DNA of 36,924 bases, taken from Alphaproteobacteria bacterium (GTDB taxonomy: Bacteria; Pseudomonadota; Alphaproteobacteria; UBA9219). Where the stretch lies: positions 1 to 36,924 of the forward strand of contig JAQUYN010000020.1 of the NCBI GenBank assembly GCA_028691835.1, read 5' to 3'. Positions 17,118 to 26,226 of this stretch are shown in pieces. The position numbers and the translations under genes are program-made. The notes below the pieces were generated by a model. It saw only the letters and a program-made list of their open reading frames with translations, was not told the origin of the DNA and made no database searches. The first letter of the stretch is position 1. Each line of letters starts with the position of its first letter.

Positions 17118-18144
17118 TGCCATTGGTACCCATCCTTGTCCCATGTGTTCGATTTGCGGTTCATCAGGACGGCCACTGTATGTGGGGCTTAGGGACATTC
17201 TTTTGGGCGCACAAGGTGAGTGGACGATTAAGCAATGCTCAAATAAAAAGTGTGGGCTTTTGTGGCTTGATCCGATGCCTTTACCGGATGAAATTTATAA
17301 GGCTTATACGTCCTATCCCACACACCATGATGCGACAAAGAAGCAGGGGCTCATTGCTCATCTTTTCGAGAAAGCTCAAAGGGGCTATCGTGCCCGTCGA
17401 TTTGATTTTCAATTGGAACAAGCCTCGCTTGTTGACCGCGTGTTAGGCAGGATCCTTTCCCTTGTCCCTGTTTTGCCAATGCATATGGGCTTTCCGTTTG
17501 CGCTGTTTGAAGGTCTGCCGAAAGGCAAGATTCTGGAGCTGGGGTGTGGAAGCGGTGAAACAATGAAGATATTGACGGATTGGGGATGGACGACTGAAGG
17601 GCTCGATTTTGATCCGGCGGCTGTTTCAAATGCCGTCGCGAAAGGGTTGAATGTTCGTCAGGGTGACCTTTTTTCTTGTGGATATGCGGCAGACAGTTTT
17701 GATGTGGTTTTTTCGAATCATGTGATCGAGCATGTCCCAGATCCAGCCGCTGTTCTTGCCGAGTGTCATCGCATCCTTCGCCCCGGTGGACGGTGCATTG
17801 TTGTGACTCCCAACGGTGAATCGATTGGTCATCGTGTGTTCAAATCGGCGTGGCGTGGACTTGAACACCCAAGACACATGCATATTTTTACGCCGGGATC
17901 ATTGGGGGCCGCAGCTCAAACTGCTGGGTTTTCATCTTTGATTTTGACGACCAGTACGCGGCTTGCTGCCGCGATGTATCTTCCCAGTATGATGGTTCGC
18001 CAAGAAAACAAAGTATTCCCTCATGCCCGGATCGGTCTTAAGATAGGGGCCGTGCTGGCCCATCTTGTTGCCTATCTCTTTCATGGCGTTTCACCAAAGA
18101 GCGGCGAAGAATTAGTTCTGATTGGAGATAAAGAGAATGGCTAA
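17104..18144 (+). CDS. Class I SAM-dependent methyltransferase with N-terminal Cys cluster
   Basis: The start is the ATG at 17104 (346 residues), preceded by GGAGGAAGG; an upstream ATG at 17047 is in frame but lies deep in the flippase gene. The N-terminus has Cys12, Cys15, Cys18, Cys45 and Cys50, a pattern that suggests a small zinc-binding module. The methyltransferase core follows: motif I ELGCGSGE (145-152), acidic GLDFDPAAV, FDVVFSNHVIEHVPDPAAVLAECHRILRPGG, then VTPN. Such proteins in polysaccharide clusters methylate a sugar or chain end, but the target here is unknown. It overlaps the preceding gene by 14 bases and the next by 8. Confidence 0.85.
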   Translation: MSKNDAIGTHPCPMCSICGSSGRPLYVGLRDILLGAQGEWTIKQCSNKKCGLLWLDPMPLPDEIYKAYTSYPTHHDATKKQGLIAHLFEKAQRGYRARRFDFQLEQASLVDRVLGRILSLVPVLPMHMGFPFALFEGLPKGKILELGCGSGETMKILTDWGWTTEGLDFDPAAVSNAVAKGLNVRQGDLFSCGYAADSFDVVFSNHVIEHVPDPAAVLAECHRILRPGGRCIVVTPNGESIGHRVFKSAWRGLEHPRHMHIFTPGSLGAAAQTAGFSSLILTTSTRLAAAMYLPSMMVRQENKVFPHARIGLKIGAVLAHLVAYLFHGVSPKSGEELVLIGDKENG

Positions 18145-19390
18145 TCCACCGCTGCTTTCTGTTGTGATACCGACGCATAATCGGGCGCGATATGCGCGTT
18201 ATGCCATCGAATCCATTCTTTCAATCAAAAGCCCTCTGTTGCAGCTTGTTGTTCACGACACAAGTGTATCGGATGAGCTAGAGGTGTTTGTTGCCGAGCA
18301 TGTGTCTGATGAACGGCTGAAATACATTCGTTACCGAGACCGATTGAGCCTGACAGAAAACCACAATGCCGCCATGAAGGCTGCGGATGGCGAGTACGTT
18401 TGCCTGATCGGCGATGATGATACGATTATGCCAGAGGCGATTGAAGCGACACAGTGGGCCCGGGATAATGCTATCGACGCGCTCACGCCAACCGTCGTCG
18501 CCAATTATGCTTGGCCTGATTTTAGGTCGCGCTTTTTTGGCATGGCCCACGCAGGACGGTTGTACATTAAGCCGGATTTTCGCAAGGCTCGTTTGGTTGA
18601 TGCCAAGGTTGCTTTGCGCAAGTCCTTGCAGAGGTCTGCTCAGGGAACAGAAGATCTTCCCAAGATTTACCACGGAATTATCAGACGCAGTGTGATGGAG
18701 GAGATTCGAAGAAAGTCAGGCAACTATTTTCATGGATCAAGTCCTGACGCTTCGGGGGCTTTGGGAATTGCTCTTATGATCTCAACTTTTGTTGAGATGG
18801 ATTATCCTCTTACTTTGCCGGGAGCAGCGGGAAGCAGTGCAAGTGGCCGCAGCGCTGTAAACACACATAAAGGCAAGCTGGCCGAAGATCCTCAGACGGC
18901 TGGTTTTGTGAAGGCTGGCTGGCCGCGAGAGGTGCCTCGCTTTTTTAGTGTCGAAACAGTGTGGGCACACGCAGGCATTGAAACCATTCGGCAGATTCAG
19001 CCTAATCGTCTAAAAGATTTCGATTTTATACGGCTTTATGCGACGTGTTGGTTGAAGCATAAAGACTATCGCAAGGAAACGCTTGAGGCTTATGCCCTTT
19101 ATCTTGCCGAGCCGGGCCATTCTGTTGCCTTCCCTCGACTTGCTTTGGTGGGGAAGATGATTCAGGTGATGGCAGAAACCTTTTGGCGCTTGAGTCGGAG
19201 ACTTATGATTCCCACGGCGGCAGGCGGTCGATACTATATCCCTGAGCTTAAGACGATTGCGGATGCGCAAACAGCTTTGCTCGACTATCTGAAGGGCAAG
19301 AACCATTCTTTTGGTGCTTTTATAGCGAAGGATCTTGCTAATAGTGCGAAGGGCCTAAACGTTAAAACGACAGAGGCAATGCTGGGGTAG
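18137..19390 (+). CDS. Family 2 glycosyltransferase
   Basis: A 417-residue protein with a GT-A fold at the N-terminus: LLSVVIPTHNRARYARYAIESIL, the VVHDTSVSDE strand, and LIGDDDTIMPEA around residue 94, where the Asp cluster would bind the metal and nucleotide sugar. It acts at the cytoplasmic membrane face, adding one sugar to the lipid-linked repeat unit; donor and acceptor unknown. Residues past about 230 have no motif I recognise and may contact the acceptor or membrane. The ATG at 18137, with GGAG upstream, is preferred to an in-frame ATG at 18122. The gene overlaps the methyltransferase by 8 bases. Confidence 0.85.
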   Translation: MANPPLLSVVIPTHNRARYARYAIESILSIKSPLLQLVVHDTSVSDELEVFVAEHVSDERLKYIRYRDRLSLTENHNAAMKAADGEYVCLIGDDDTIMPEAIEATQWARDNAIDALTPTVVANYAWPDFRSRFFGMAHAGRLYIKPDFRKARLVDAKVALRKSLQRSAQGTEDLPKIYHGIIRRSVMEEIRRKSGNYFHGSSPDASGALGIALMISTFVEMDYPLTLPGAAGSSASGRSAVNTHKGKLAEDPQTAGFVKAGWPREVPRFFSVETVWAHAGIETIRQIQPNRLKDFDFIRLYATCWLKHKDYRKETLEAYALYLAEPGHSVAFPRLALVGKMIQVMAETFWRLSRRLMIPTAAGGRYYIPELKTIADAQTALLDYLKGKNHSFGAFIAKDLANSAKGLNVKTTEAMLG

Positions 19391-19394
19391 CGCT

Positions 19395-20744
19395 TTGGGT
19401 GATTTACAAAATATTATGAGTTTAATGCTGGCGGCGTTGACGATTTTTGCCATCTTTAAATGGCGGAATTATCCAGAGCGTGTTGCCGCAAGCTGTTTGG
19501 CCTACGCTTCCTGTCATTTTCTCTATACCGTTGTTTATTTGTTGTCTGGGAAGCCGGGAAGTGAATGGGTCCTTTGGAATGCGGGAGAAGAGGCGGCACG
19601 ACTGTCGGGCTCTTTGGTCCTTCTTGCCTCTTTCCTTGCCAGTGTGCGGTATTTGAAATTTGATCGTAAACGGATCAAGACAGCGCAACTGTTTGGAGCT
19701 GGTGGCCTGTTTTTATCCGTCGGGTATGTTTTGAATGCCAAGGTTACGAATGGGCTGTGGGTCCAAGATGTTCTATCAAGCTTTGCTGCCCTTGCCTGTT
19801 GTTTTTCGTTTATCAGCATGCTTTCAACCGTGCGAAAGGATTCCTTGCAGGCAACGTTAGCCGCAACGATCCCTTGGCTTGTCCTTTTTATTGGGATGGC
19901 GGATCTTTTAGGGCTTTATGAGATCGTTTCCCTTCAGGCTTGGGCAACCTATCAAAACTATCAAGGCCTTATTGTTTATCGTGCGAGTTCTCTTTTCTTT
20001 AACCCTAATTGGTATGGCGCTTGGTTGATTTTGGCCGCCGTTCTTTTGACCTATTCCTATGAGGAGAAGGCCGCCCCTCGTTCTTTGGTGTTATTGGGAA
20101 TGGTTTTTGTTGGGGCAGGTTTGTTTCTTTCTGGATCGCGGGCGGCGCTCTCAATTGCTGTGGTCGCCTCGTTGATTCTTGTTGCTTTGAAAGACGCGGC
20201 AGGCCGTCGCCAAATCCTCACTTGCGGCTTTTTTTGTGCTTTAGGGTTTGGGCTTGTTTTTCTGCCCACTCTTATGTCACATCAAATTACGGCTGTTGAT
20301 CGTTCGCTTTATCCTTTGGCCGCACGTTGGACTTCCTTTCACATGGAAATGGCTTCGCTTGCCCAGCCTTTTGTGACAGGGTCGACTGTATCTGACATCA
20401 GCCCGGAATTCGCTATCTCGTTTCATGGTCGGTTTTTGGGCGCTATACGTGACAATGGGTTCTTGGCCACTTTTGATAATGGTGGCCCTTTTTCTGTGAT
20501 TGGGCTCGCGTTCTTTTGGATCATGTGGGCGGTGGTGTTGGGCAGAAACATTCGTCGAAAAACACCAACCCATGTCGTTTATGCCTGCGCGATATTTGTT
20601 GCTTTTACTTTATGGACTGTGGTTGCCAGAACGCTGCAAGTTTTTCCCATGTGGTTTTTTGGTTCGATCATTGTTGCAGCAACGCTTGCCGCAACCAATG
20701 CCAGCCATGCGACGGATAGCAAAAGGCTAGAGGGGTCGCAATGA
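19395..20744 (+). CDS. Wzy/WaaL-like O-antigen polymerase or ligase
   Basis: A 449-residue membrane protein with about ten to twelve hydrophobic segments. SSLFFNPNWYGAWLILAAVLLTYSYEE followed by GLFLSGSRAALSIAVVASLILVAL is the pattern of the O-antigen ligase/polymerase superfamily, and a larger hydrophilic stretch (about 300-365) would be the periplasmic loop. Next to a Wzx-like flippase the likely role is polymerising the repeat unit in the periplasm. I start at TTG 19395, four bases after the previous stop with GGGG eight bases upstream; the ATG at 19416 is the alternative. The stop overlaps the next start (ATGA). Confidence 0.78.
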   Translation: MGDLQNIMSLMLAALTIFAIFKWRNYPERVAASCLAYASCHFLYTVVYLLSGKPGSEWVLWNAGEEAARLSGSLVLLASFLASVRYLKFDRKRIKTAQLFGAGGLFLSVGYVLNAKVTNGLWVQDVLSSFAALACCFSFISMLSTVRKDSLQATLAATIPWLVLFIGMADLLGLYEIVSLQAWATYQNYQGLIVYRASSLFFNPNWYGAWLILAAVLLTYSYEEKAAPRSLVLLGMVFVGAGLFLSGSRAALSIAVVASLILVALKDAAGRRQILTCGFFCALGFGLVFLPTLMSHQITAVDRSLYPLAARWTSFHMEMASLAQPFVTGSTVSDISPEFAISFHGRFLGAIRDNGFLATFDNGGPFSVIGLAFFWIMWAVVLGRNIRRKTPTHVVYACAIFVAFTLWTVVARTLQVFPMWFFGSIIVAATLAATNASHATDSKRLEGSQ

Positions 20745-21937
20745 ATCCAACCATTCTCGCCACAAGCGATTATTATCTGCCTGGCCAGCGGGGTGGCGGC
20801 GGTGTACAGGCGATTAGCAATATGGTTGCCCGCATGAAGGGCGCGTGGAACATCACGGTTCTGACGGGAGATCGTGATCTTGGCGATGAAGCTGCTTATG
20901 CACAACTTAATGACAAAGGAAAAATATGTGGGCATGAGAATGTGTGCTATTTCTCCTCACGTAATCGATGGATCCGACTCCTTTTGTTCGTTCGTAAGGC
21001 GGATTTTGCCATTCAATACCATAACAGTTTTTTCTCGCCTTCCTTTACCTTTCCGCTTCTTCTTGCCCGCCGCTTTTCACTTATTCCACGCCGCCCTTTG
21101 ATTGTTGCGCCTCGTGGCGAGTTTTCACCGGGTGCCTTGCGATTGAAGGCAATTAAGAAAAAAGCATATATTTGGTTTATCAAAAGGTTTGGTCTTTGCA
21201 ACGACGCACTGTGGCATGCTTCGACGGAAGCGGAAGCGGCCGATGTGCGGCAACAGATGGGGCCAATGGCACGAGTGATCGTTGCCGGTGACTGTTTGCC
21301 TTTGACGGCCTCCCCAGCGGTTCCTTCCCGCCCAGAAAAAGTGGAAGGACAACTTGACGTTGTTTTTTTGTCCCGACTTTGTCAGATGAAGAATCTTGCC
21401 TTTGCGCTTTCGTCTTTGTCCCAAGTGACAGGTCAAGTTCGGTTTGACATTTATGGCCCGAAGGAAGATCTGTCTTATTGGCGGACATGCGAAGAGATCA
21501 TTGAGCGTCTTCCTGATAATATCGTCGTGAGGTATCTTGGGGAGGTTCCGCACGAGGATGTTATCAATATACTGGGGCGGCACCATCTCTTTTTCCTTCC
21601 CACGCTTGGCGAGAATTTTGGCTTTGTGATTCTTGAGGCCTTGCTTGCAGGCTGCCCGATTCTTCTGAGTGATAAAACGCCATGGCAACATATAGAGGAA
21701 CAAGGCGCCGGATGGACCCTTCCGTTAGATGAAGTCGAGCAATTTCGGGCCGTATTGCAGAGGTGTATCGATATGGACAAGACGACCTTTCAACGGCATT
21801 GTGATCAGGCACGAGCTTTCGGGTTGAACTATATAGAACAGGACACAAGTACACGCCAGACCAATGTCCTTTTATCTGCGGCTTTGCCGTGTCGTTCTGG
21901 CAGTCCTGTGCCGCATCGGGCGGAGGAAAAAAGATGA
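20741..21937 (+). CDS. Family 4 glycosyltransferase
   Basis: A 398-residue GT-B protein. The N-terminal domain has TSDYYLPGQRGGGGVQAISNMVARM, the glycine-rich acceptor-side loop of GT4 enzymes. The C-terminal domain contains LDVVFLSRLCQMKNLAFALSSLS and FFLPTLGENFGFVILEALLAGCPILLSDKTPW, with the E-x7-E motif that contacts the nucleotide sugar. It is a retaining-type transferase presumably building the repeat unit; sugar unknown. Start and stop both overlap their neighbours by 4 bases (ATGA), pointing to coupled translation. Confidence 0.87.
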   Translation: MNPTILATSDYYLPGQRGGGGVQAISNMVARMKGAWNITVLTGDRDLGDEAAYAQLNDKGKICGHENVCYFSSRNRWIRLLLFVRKADFAIQYHNSFFSPSFTFPLLLARRFSLIPRRPLIVAPRGEFSPGALRLKAIKKKAYIWFIKRFGLCNDALWHASTEAEAADVRQQMGPMARVIVAGDCLPLTASPAVPSRPEKVEGQLDVVFLSRLCQMKNLAFALSSLSQVTGQVRFDIYGPKEDLSYWRTCEEIIERLPDNIVVRYLGEVPHEDVINILGRHHLFFLPTLGENFGFVILEALLAGCPILLSDKTPWQHIEEQGAGWTLPLDEVEQFRAVLQRCIDMDKTTFQRHCDQARAFGLNYIEQDTSTRQTNVLLSAALPCRSGSPVPHRAEEKR

Positions 21938-23178
21938 GAATTCTTGTCGTCTCGCAATATTTTTGGCCAGAAGGTTTTCGCATCAATGAGCTTGTGCGTA
22001 AACTTGTCGAGAAAGGGCACGCGCTGACTGTTCTGACAGGTAAGCCTAATTATCCAAGTGGGAAGCTCTTTCTTGGTTATAAAAAAGCAGGGATTCGGCG
22101 TGAGCCATATGCTGGAGCCGATGTTGTAAGGATCCCGCTTGTGCCGCGTGGTCGGGGATCGGCCTTTTCACTGATTGTCAATTATCTGTCCTTTATCGTT
22201 TCAGGATTTCTGATTGCGCCCCTCGCGTTACGTCCCAAACGGTTTGATGTTGTCTTTGTGTATGCGTTGTCTCCCCTTTTGCAGACATTGCCGGCCATCT
22301 TTCTTGCATGGGTTCATCATGCGCCTTTGGTTGTTTTGGTCCAAGATTTGTGGCCAGAGAGTTTGTCTGCAACGGGGTTTGTTCAAAACAAAGCGGTTTT
22401 GGGGCTGGTTAATCGTCTCGTTCGATATATATATCGTCATACGGATTTAATCCTTGTTCAATCGGAAGCGTTCATTGCCCCGATCTCGCGCTTTGTTCAA
22501 GACAAGAAAAAGATCCACTATTATCCCAATTCTGCAGAGGAAATTTTTTGCATGCCGCAAAAACGGACAGGGGCTTCGGCTCTTGTTGATTCGATTCGCA
22601 AGCAGTTTTCCATCGTTTTTGCTGGTAATCTTGGCACCGCGCAGGCCTTGGATACGATCATTGATGCTGCCGAGAAACTTAAGGGACATGAAGATATTCG
22701 ATTTTTTATTGTAGGCAGCGGTAGTTGTTCTTCGTGGCTTGAAGAGCAAATTGCCCGTCGTCATCTCGTCAATGTGGAATTGCCGGGCCGCCTTCCCTTG
22801 GAGGATATGCCCGTCCTCTTTTCGGCAGCGGCAGCTTTGCTTGTTTCGCTTAAAAGCGATCCTATCTTGACCTATACAATCCCCAGTAAAATACAGTCTT
22901 ATTTGGCCGTGGGGCGTCCCGTGATTGCTTCTTTGAACGGTGAAGGAGCGCGTGTGATTGAGCTTGCAGGGGCCGGGTTCACCTGTCCGGCTCAGGATGC
23001 GGATGCGCTTGCTGCGACGATCATGAGGCTTTATGCCTTGCCTCCTGAGGAGCAGAAGCGGCTTGGCGAACACGGACATAGGTACTTTATGGAACATTTT
23101 GATCCTGATAAGCTTGTTTGTAAACTTATTGACTATTTCGAAATCGTGCAACGGGCGCACAAAGGAAAAACACCATGA
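21934..23178 (+). CDS. wbuB: WbuB-like family 4 glycosyltransferase
   Basis: A 414-residue GT4 protein. The N-terminus MRILVVSQYFWPEGFRINELVRKLVEKGHALTVLTGKPNYPSGKLFLGY is typical of the WbuB group, which in enterobacterial O-antigen clusters transfers L-FucNAc or L-QuiNAc. VVLVQDLWPESL, HYYPNSAEE, FAGNLGTAQALDTII and IPSKIQSYLAVGRPVIASLNGEG follow in the expected order. The ATG at 21934 has GGAGG upstream and overlaps the previous stop; an ATG at 21889 is in frame but inside the preceding gene. Its position directly before the three UDP-sugar genes supports the idea that it uses their product. Confidence 0.82.
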   Translation: MRILVVSQYFWPEGFRINELVRKLVEKGHALTVLTGKPNYPSGKLFLGYKKAGIRREPYAGADVVRIPLVPRGRGSAFSLIVNYLSFIVSGFLIAPLALRPKRFDVVFVYALSPLLQTLPAIFLAWVHHAPLVVLVQDLWPESLSATGFVQNKAVLGLVNRLVRYIYRHTDLILVQSEAFIAPISRFVQDKKKIHYYPNSAEEIFCMPQKRTGASALVDSIRKQFSIVFAGNLGTAQALDTIIDAAEKLKGHEDIRFFIVGSGSCSSWLEEQIARRHLVNVELPGRLPLEDMPVLFSAAAALLVSLKSDPILTYTIPSKIQSYLAVGRPVIASLNGEGARVIELAGAGFTCPAQDADALAATIMRLYALPPEEQKRLGEHGHRYFMEHFDPDKLVCKLIDYFEIVQRAHKGKTP

Positions 23179-24029
23179 AAATATTGATTTTGGGCGCTTC
23201 GGGCATGCTTGGCAATACGATGCTGCGCGTTCTTTCTGCGGGGACGGGGCTGGATGTGTTCGCAACGGCGCGTTCCGTGGCCTCCTTGCGTTTTTTTGAG
23301 CCCAAGGTGGCTGAAAAGATCCTTTGTGGCGTTGATGTCGAAAACCAAGATGCGCTTGTTCGCCTTTTGGGAGAGGTCAAGCCGGATGTTGTTGTCAACT
23401 GCATCGGCCTTATCAAGCAATTGGCTGAGGCTGGTGACCCATTGGTCGCGCTTCCTATTAATGCCATGTTGCCCCATCGTTTGTCCCATTTATGCCAGCT
23501 GATTGGTGCTCGTCTTATTCATATCAGTACCGATTGCGTCTTTTCTGGAGAGAAGGGGGATTATCGAGAAACCGACACCTCTGATGCTAAGGATCTCTAT
23601 GGCAAGTCGAAATTCATTGGTGAAGTTGCCTATCCTCACACAATTACACTGCGTACATCTATTATTGGGCATGAATTAGTGGGCAGGAAGGGATTGCTCG
23701 GTTGGTTCTTGGGACAAGAAGGCCAAACAAAAGGTTATACCCGTGCGATTTTCTCAGGCTTGCCCACGGTCGAGCTTGCCCGTGTCGTGCGGGATGTCGT
23801 TCTGCCTAGAGAAAATCTGTTTGGGATCTATCACGTGGCTGCGGATCCTATAGCGAAGTTTGATTTGTTGAATATGATTGCCAAAACATACAATAAATCG
23901 ATTAAGATCATACCGGATGAATCTGTCGTTATTGATCGGTCATTGAATGCGAGCCTTTTCCGCGAAACAACGGGATATGTTGCGCCATCATGGCCTGAGC
24001 TTATTCAACACATGTTCGAGTTTAAGTAA
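23175..24029 (+). CDS. qnlA: RmlD-like UDP-4-keto-6-deoxy-sugar reductase (QnlA/WbvR type)
   Basis: A 284-residue SDR. GASGMLG (7-13) binds the dinucleotide and YGKSK (142-146) gives the catalytic Tyr142 and Lys146; ISTDCVFSGEKGDYRETD is the RmlD-like serine/threonine region. It should reduce the 4-keto intermediate made by the neighbouring dehydratase. FnlB/CapF/WbjC enzymes of the L-FucNAc pathway are about 370 residues long and carry a C-terminal cupin that epimerises C-3; here the protein ends after the SDR. That makes the L-RhaNAc/L-QuiNAc route (WbvR, QnlA) more likely. It overlaps wbuB by 4 bases and lies 11 bases before fnlA. The symbol is assigned by architecture and context. Confidence 0.8.
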   Translation: MKILILGASGMLGNTMLRVLSAGTGLDVFATARSVASLRFFEPKVAEKILCGVDVENQDALVRLLGEVKPDVVVNCIGLIKQLAEAGDPLVALPINAMLPHRLSHLCQLIGARLIHISTDCVFSGEKGDYRETDTSDAKDLYGKSKFIGEVAYPHTITLRTSIIGHELVGRKGLLGWFLGQEGQTKGYTRAIFSGLPTVELARVVRDVVLPRENLFGIYHVAADPIAKFDLLNMIAKTYNKSIKIIPDESVVIDRSLNASLFRETTGYVAPSWPELIQHMFEFK

Positions 24030-24040
24030 GGGAGACGATA

Positions 24041-25051
24041 ATGTTTGCTGGTAAAGTTTTGATGATTACGGGAGGTACGGGGTCTTTTGGTAACGCTGTT
24101 CTCAGTCGGTTTTTGGACACAGATGTGCAGGAAATTCGCATCTTTAGTCGTGACGAAAAGAAACAAGAAGACATGCGTATCGCGCTGAATCACCCCAAAC
24201 TCAAATTTTATATTGGGGATGTTCGCTGTTATGACAGCATTAACGAAGCGATGTCTGGTGTGGACTATATCTTTCATGCGGCGGCTCTCAAACAAGTTCC
24301 TTCCTGTGAATTCTATCCTATGGAAGCCGTGCGCACCAACGTGTTGGGCACCGAAAACGTTATGAACTCTGCTGTTGCCAATGGCGTCAAGCGCATGATT
24401 GTGTTGAGTACGGACAAAGCAGTTTACCCCATCAATGCGATGGGCCTGTCCAAGTCGATGATGGAAAAATTGATGGTTGCGAAGGCACGCATGCGAACGG
24501 CTGGGCAGACTGTGTTTTGCGCAACGCGTTATGGAAATGTGATGGCGTCGCGTGGGTCTGTTATTCCTCTTTTTGTGGATCAGATTCGTGCCGGAAATCC
24601 ATTGACGGTTACAGACCCCAACATGACGCGGTTTCTTATGTCTCTGGCCGATTCCGTGGAGCTTGTGTTGTATGCGTTTGAACATGGACAGCAAGGAGAT
24701 ACCTTTGTGCAAAAGGCTCCTGCCTCAACGATAGCTGATTTAGCGCAGGCGTTGAATGAGCTTTTTAAGCGGGACAATTTGGTAAAATTTATTGGCACAC
24801 GTCATGGTGAAAAACTTTATGAATCACTTCTTTCTCGTGAGGAAATGGCTCGCGCCCAAGATAAAGGGCAGTATTATCGTGTCCCTTCTGATGATCGGGA
24901 TCTGAATTATAATAAGTTTTTTATCGAGGGTGAATCTAAAACAGCAACGTTTGACGATTATACGTCGCACAACACCGAGCGGTTGAATGTTGAACAAGTC
25001 AAAACATTGTTGATGAGCCTCGATTTTATAAAGGATGCACTTCATGCTTAA
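24041..25051 (+). CDS. fnlA: UDP-GlcNAc 4,6-dehydratase, 5-inverting (FnlA/WbjB/CapE family)
   Basis: Converts UDP-GlcNAc into a 2-acetamido-2,6-dideoxy-4-keto sugar with inversion at C-5, the committed step towards L-configured amino sugars. In 336 residues: TGGTGSFG (10-17) for NAD(P), FHAAALKQVPSCEFYPMEAVRTNVLGT, STDKA with Lys126, and AMGLSK, where Met134 stands in place of the usual Tyr of YxxxK as in CapE-like enzymes, with Lys138 following. The C-terminal GTRHGEKLYESLLSREE and VPSDDRDLNYNKFF are distinctive for FnlA/CapE rather than PseB or PglF. GGGAG precedes the ATG. It overlaps the next gene by 8 bases. Confidence 0.93.
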   Translation: MFAGKVLMITGGTGSFGNAVLSRFLDTDVQEIRIFSRDEKKQEDMRIALNHPKLKFYIGDVRCYDSINEAMSGVDYIFHAAALKQVPSCEFYPMEAVRTNVLGTENVMNSAVANGVKRMIVLSTDKAVYPINAMGLSKSMMEKLMVAKARMRTAGQTVFCATRYGNVMASRGSVIPLFVDQIRAGNPLTVTDPNMTRFLMSLADSVELVLYAFEHGQQGDTFVQKAPASTIADLAQALNELFKRDNLVKFIGTRHGEKLYESLLSREEMARAQDKGQYYRVPSDDRDLNYNKFFIEGESKTATFDDYTSHNTERLNVEQVKTLLMSLDFIKDALHA

Positions 25052-26168
25052 GGTTATGACGATTGTTGGCACACGCCCTGAGTTAATTAAGATGAGCCGT
25101 GTGATCGCCGAGTTTGATGCGCACACGCAGCACGTTCTGGTTCATACGGGTCAAAATTTTGATTATGAATTAAATCAGATTTTTTTCGATGACCTTGGAA
25201 TTCGCAAGCCGGATTACTTTTTGGAAGCTGTCGGCGCAAATACCGCCCAGACGATTGCCCGTGTGATAGAAAAAGCAGACGAGGTGATGGCGCAGGAGAA
25301 ACCTGATGCCGTGTTGCTCTATGGCGACACTAATTCCTGTTTGTCTATTTTGTCGGCTAAACGCCGCAAGATTCCCGTTTTCCATATGGAAGCTGGTAAT
25401 CGTTGTTTTGATCAGCGCGTTCCCGAGGAGCTAAACCGGAAGGTTTTGGATCATCTGAGTGATATTAATATGGTGCTTACGGAGCATGCCCGTAGATACT
25501 TACTTGCAGAAGGTCTGCCAGCAGACAGGATTATTAAAACAGGATCGCATATGCAGGAAGTGCTTGAGCACTATATGCAGAAAATTACGACCTCAACTGT
25601 GCTTGATCGTCTCGGCTTGAAACCGCAAAGCTATTTTTTGTTAAGTGCTCACCGTGAAGAAAATGTTGATTCGCCAGAGAATCTTCAGGACCTTCTGGAT
25701 ACGTTGCAGGTGTTGGCCAATCAGTATGCCTTTCCAATTATCGTATCTACGCATCCACGTACACACCAACGTCTGGAAGCTTTGGGCCTGGCGGGTTTGG
25801 ATCCCAAAATTCAGTTCCTTAAGCCCTTTGGCTTCTTTGATTATGTCAAGTTGCAGTTGGAATCTTTCTGTGTTCTTTCAGACAGCGGCACGATAACGGA
25901 AGAGGCGTCTTTGATGAACTTGTCTGCTGTGATGCTTCGCAATGCGCATGAACGGCCAGAAGGAATGGACGAGGGTACGCTTGTCATGTGTGGCCTTAAG
26001 GCGGATCGCGTGCTCGATGCTATTCGTGTTGTAACGCAGCAGCAGAACAAGGAAGAAAGACAGTTCAAAGTTGCCGCAGGATATGATGGTGGTGCGGTGT
26101 CTAAGAAAGTCCTTCGTGCTGTTTTGAGCTATGTTGATTTTGTAAACAGAGTTGTTTGGTCAAAATAA
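25044..26168 (+). CDS. qnlB: UDP-HexNAc 2-epimerase (FnlC/WbjD/QnlB family)
   Basis: A 374-residue WecB-fold epimerase acting at C-2 of the UDP-6-deoxy-L-HexNAc. Visible motifs: VGTRPELIKMSRVI, HTGQNFDYELNQIFFDDLGI (FnlC/CapG-type), YGDTNSCLS, HMEAGNRCFDQRVPEELNRKVLDHLSD with the acidic residues used by 2-epimerases, SAHREENVDSPENL and LSDSGTITEEA. The ATG at 25044, with AAGGA upstream, is preferred; an ATG at 25035 is in frame. With the reductase lacking a cupin, the expected product is UDP-L-QuiNAc from UDP-L-RhaNAc; in the L-FucNAc variant it would be UDP-L-FucNAc. Last gene of the tightly overlapped series. Confidence 0.92.
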   Translation: MLKVMTIVGTRPELIKMSRVIAEFDAHTQHVLVHTGQNFDYELNQIFFDDLGIRKPDYFLEAVGANTAQTIARVIEKADEVMAQEKPDAVLLYGDTNSCLSILSAKRRKIPVFHMEAGNRCFDQRVPEELNRKVLDHLSDINMVLTEHARRYLLAEGLPADRIIKTGSHMQEVLEHYMQKITTSTVLDRLGLKPQSYFLLSAHREENVDSPENLQDLLDTLQVLANQYAFPIIVSTHPRTHQRLEALGLAGLDPKIQFLKPFGFFDYVKLQLESFCVLSDSGTITEEASLMNLSAVMLRNAHERPEGMDEGTLVMCGLKADRVLDAIRVVTQQQNKEERQFKVAAGYDGGAVSKKVLRAVLSYVDFVNRVVWSK

Positions 26169-26226
26169 ACTCTCAAAGAAGACTAAGGTAGCGTCGTTTT
26201 CTCTTCTTGTAAAAGGCTCGTGATTT

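Noticed and set aside
24041..25051. PseB/PglF-type dehydratase for pseudaminic acid or bacillosamine
   Set aside because: The GTRHGEKLYESL and DDRDLNYNK blocks are FnlA/CapE-like, and no PLP aminotransferase is nearby.
23175..26168. UDP-L-FucNAc pathway (FnlA-FnlB-FnlC)
   Set aside because: The reductase lacks the C-terminal cupin domain of FnlB/CapF; kept only as the alternative.
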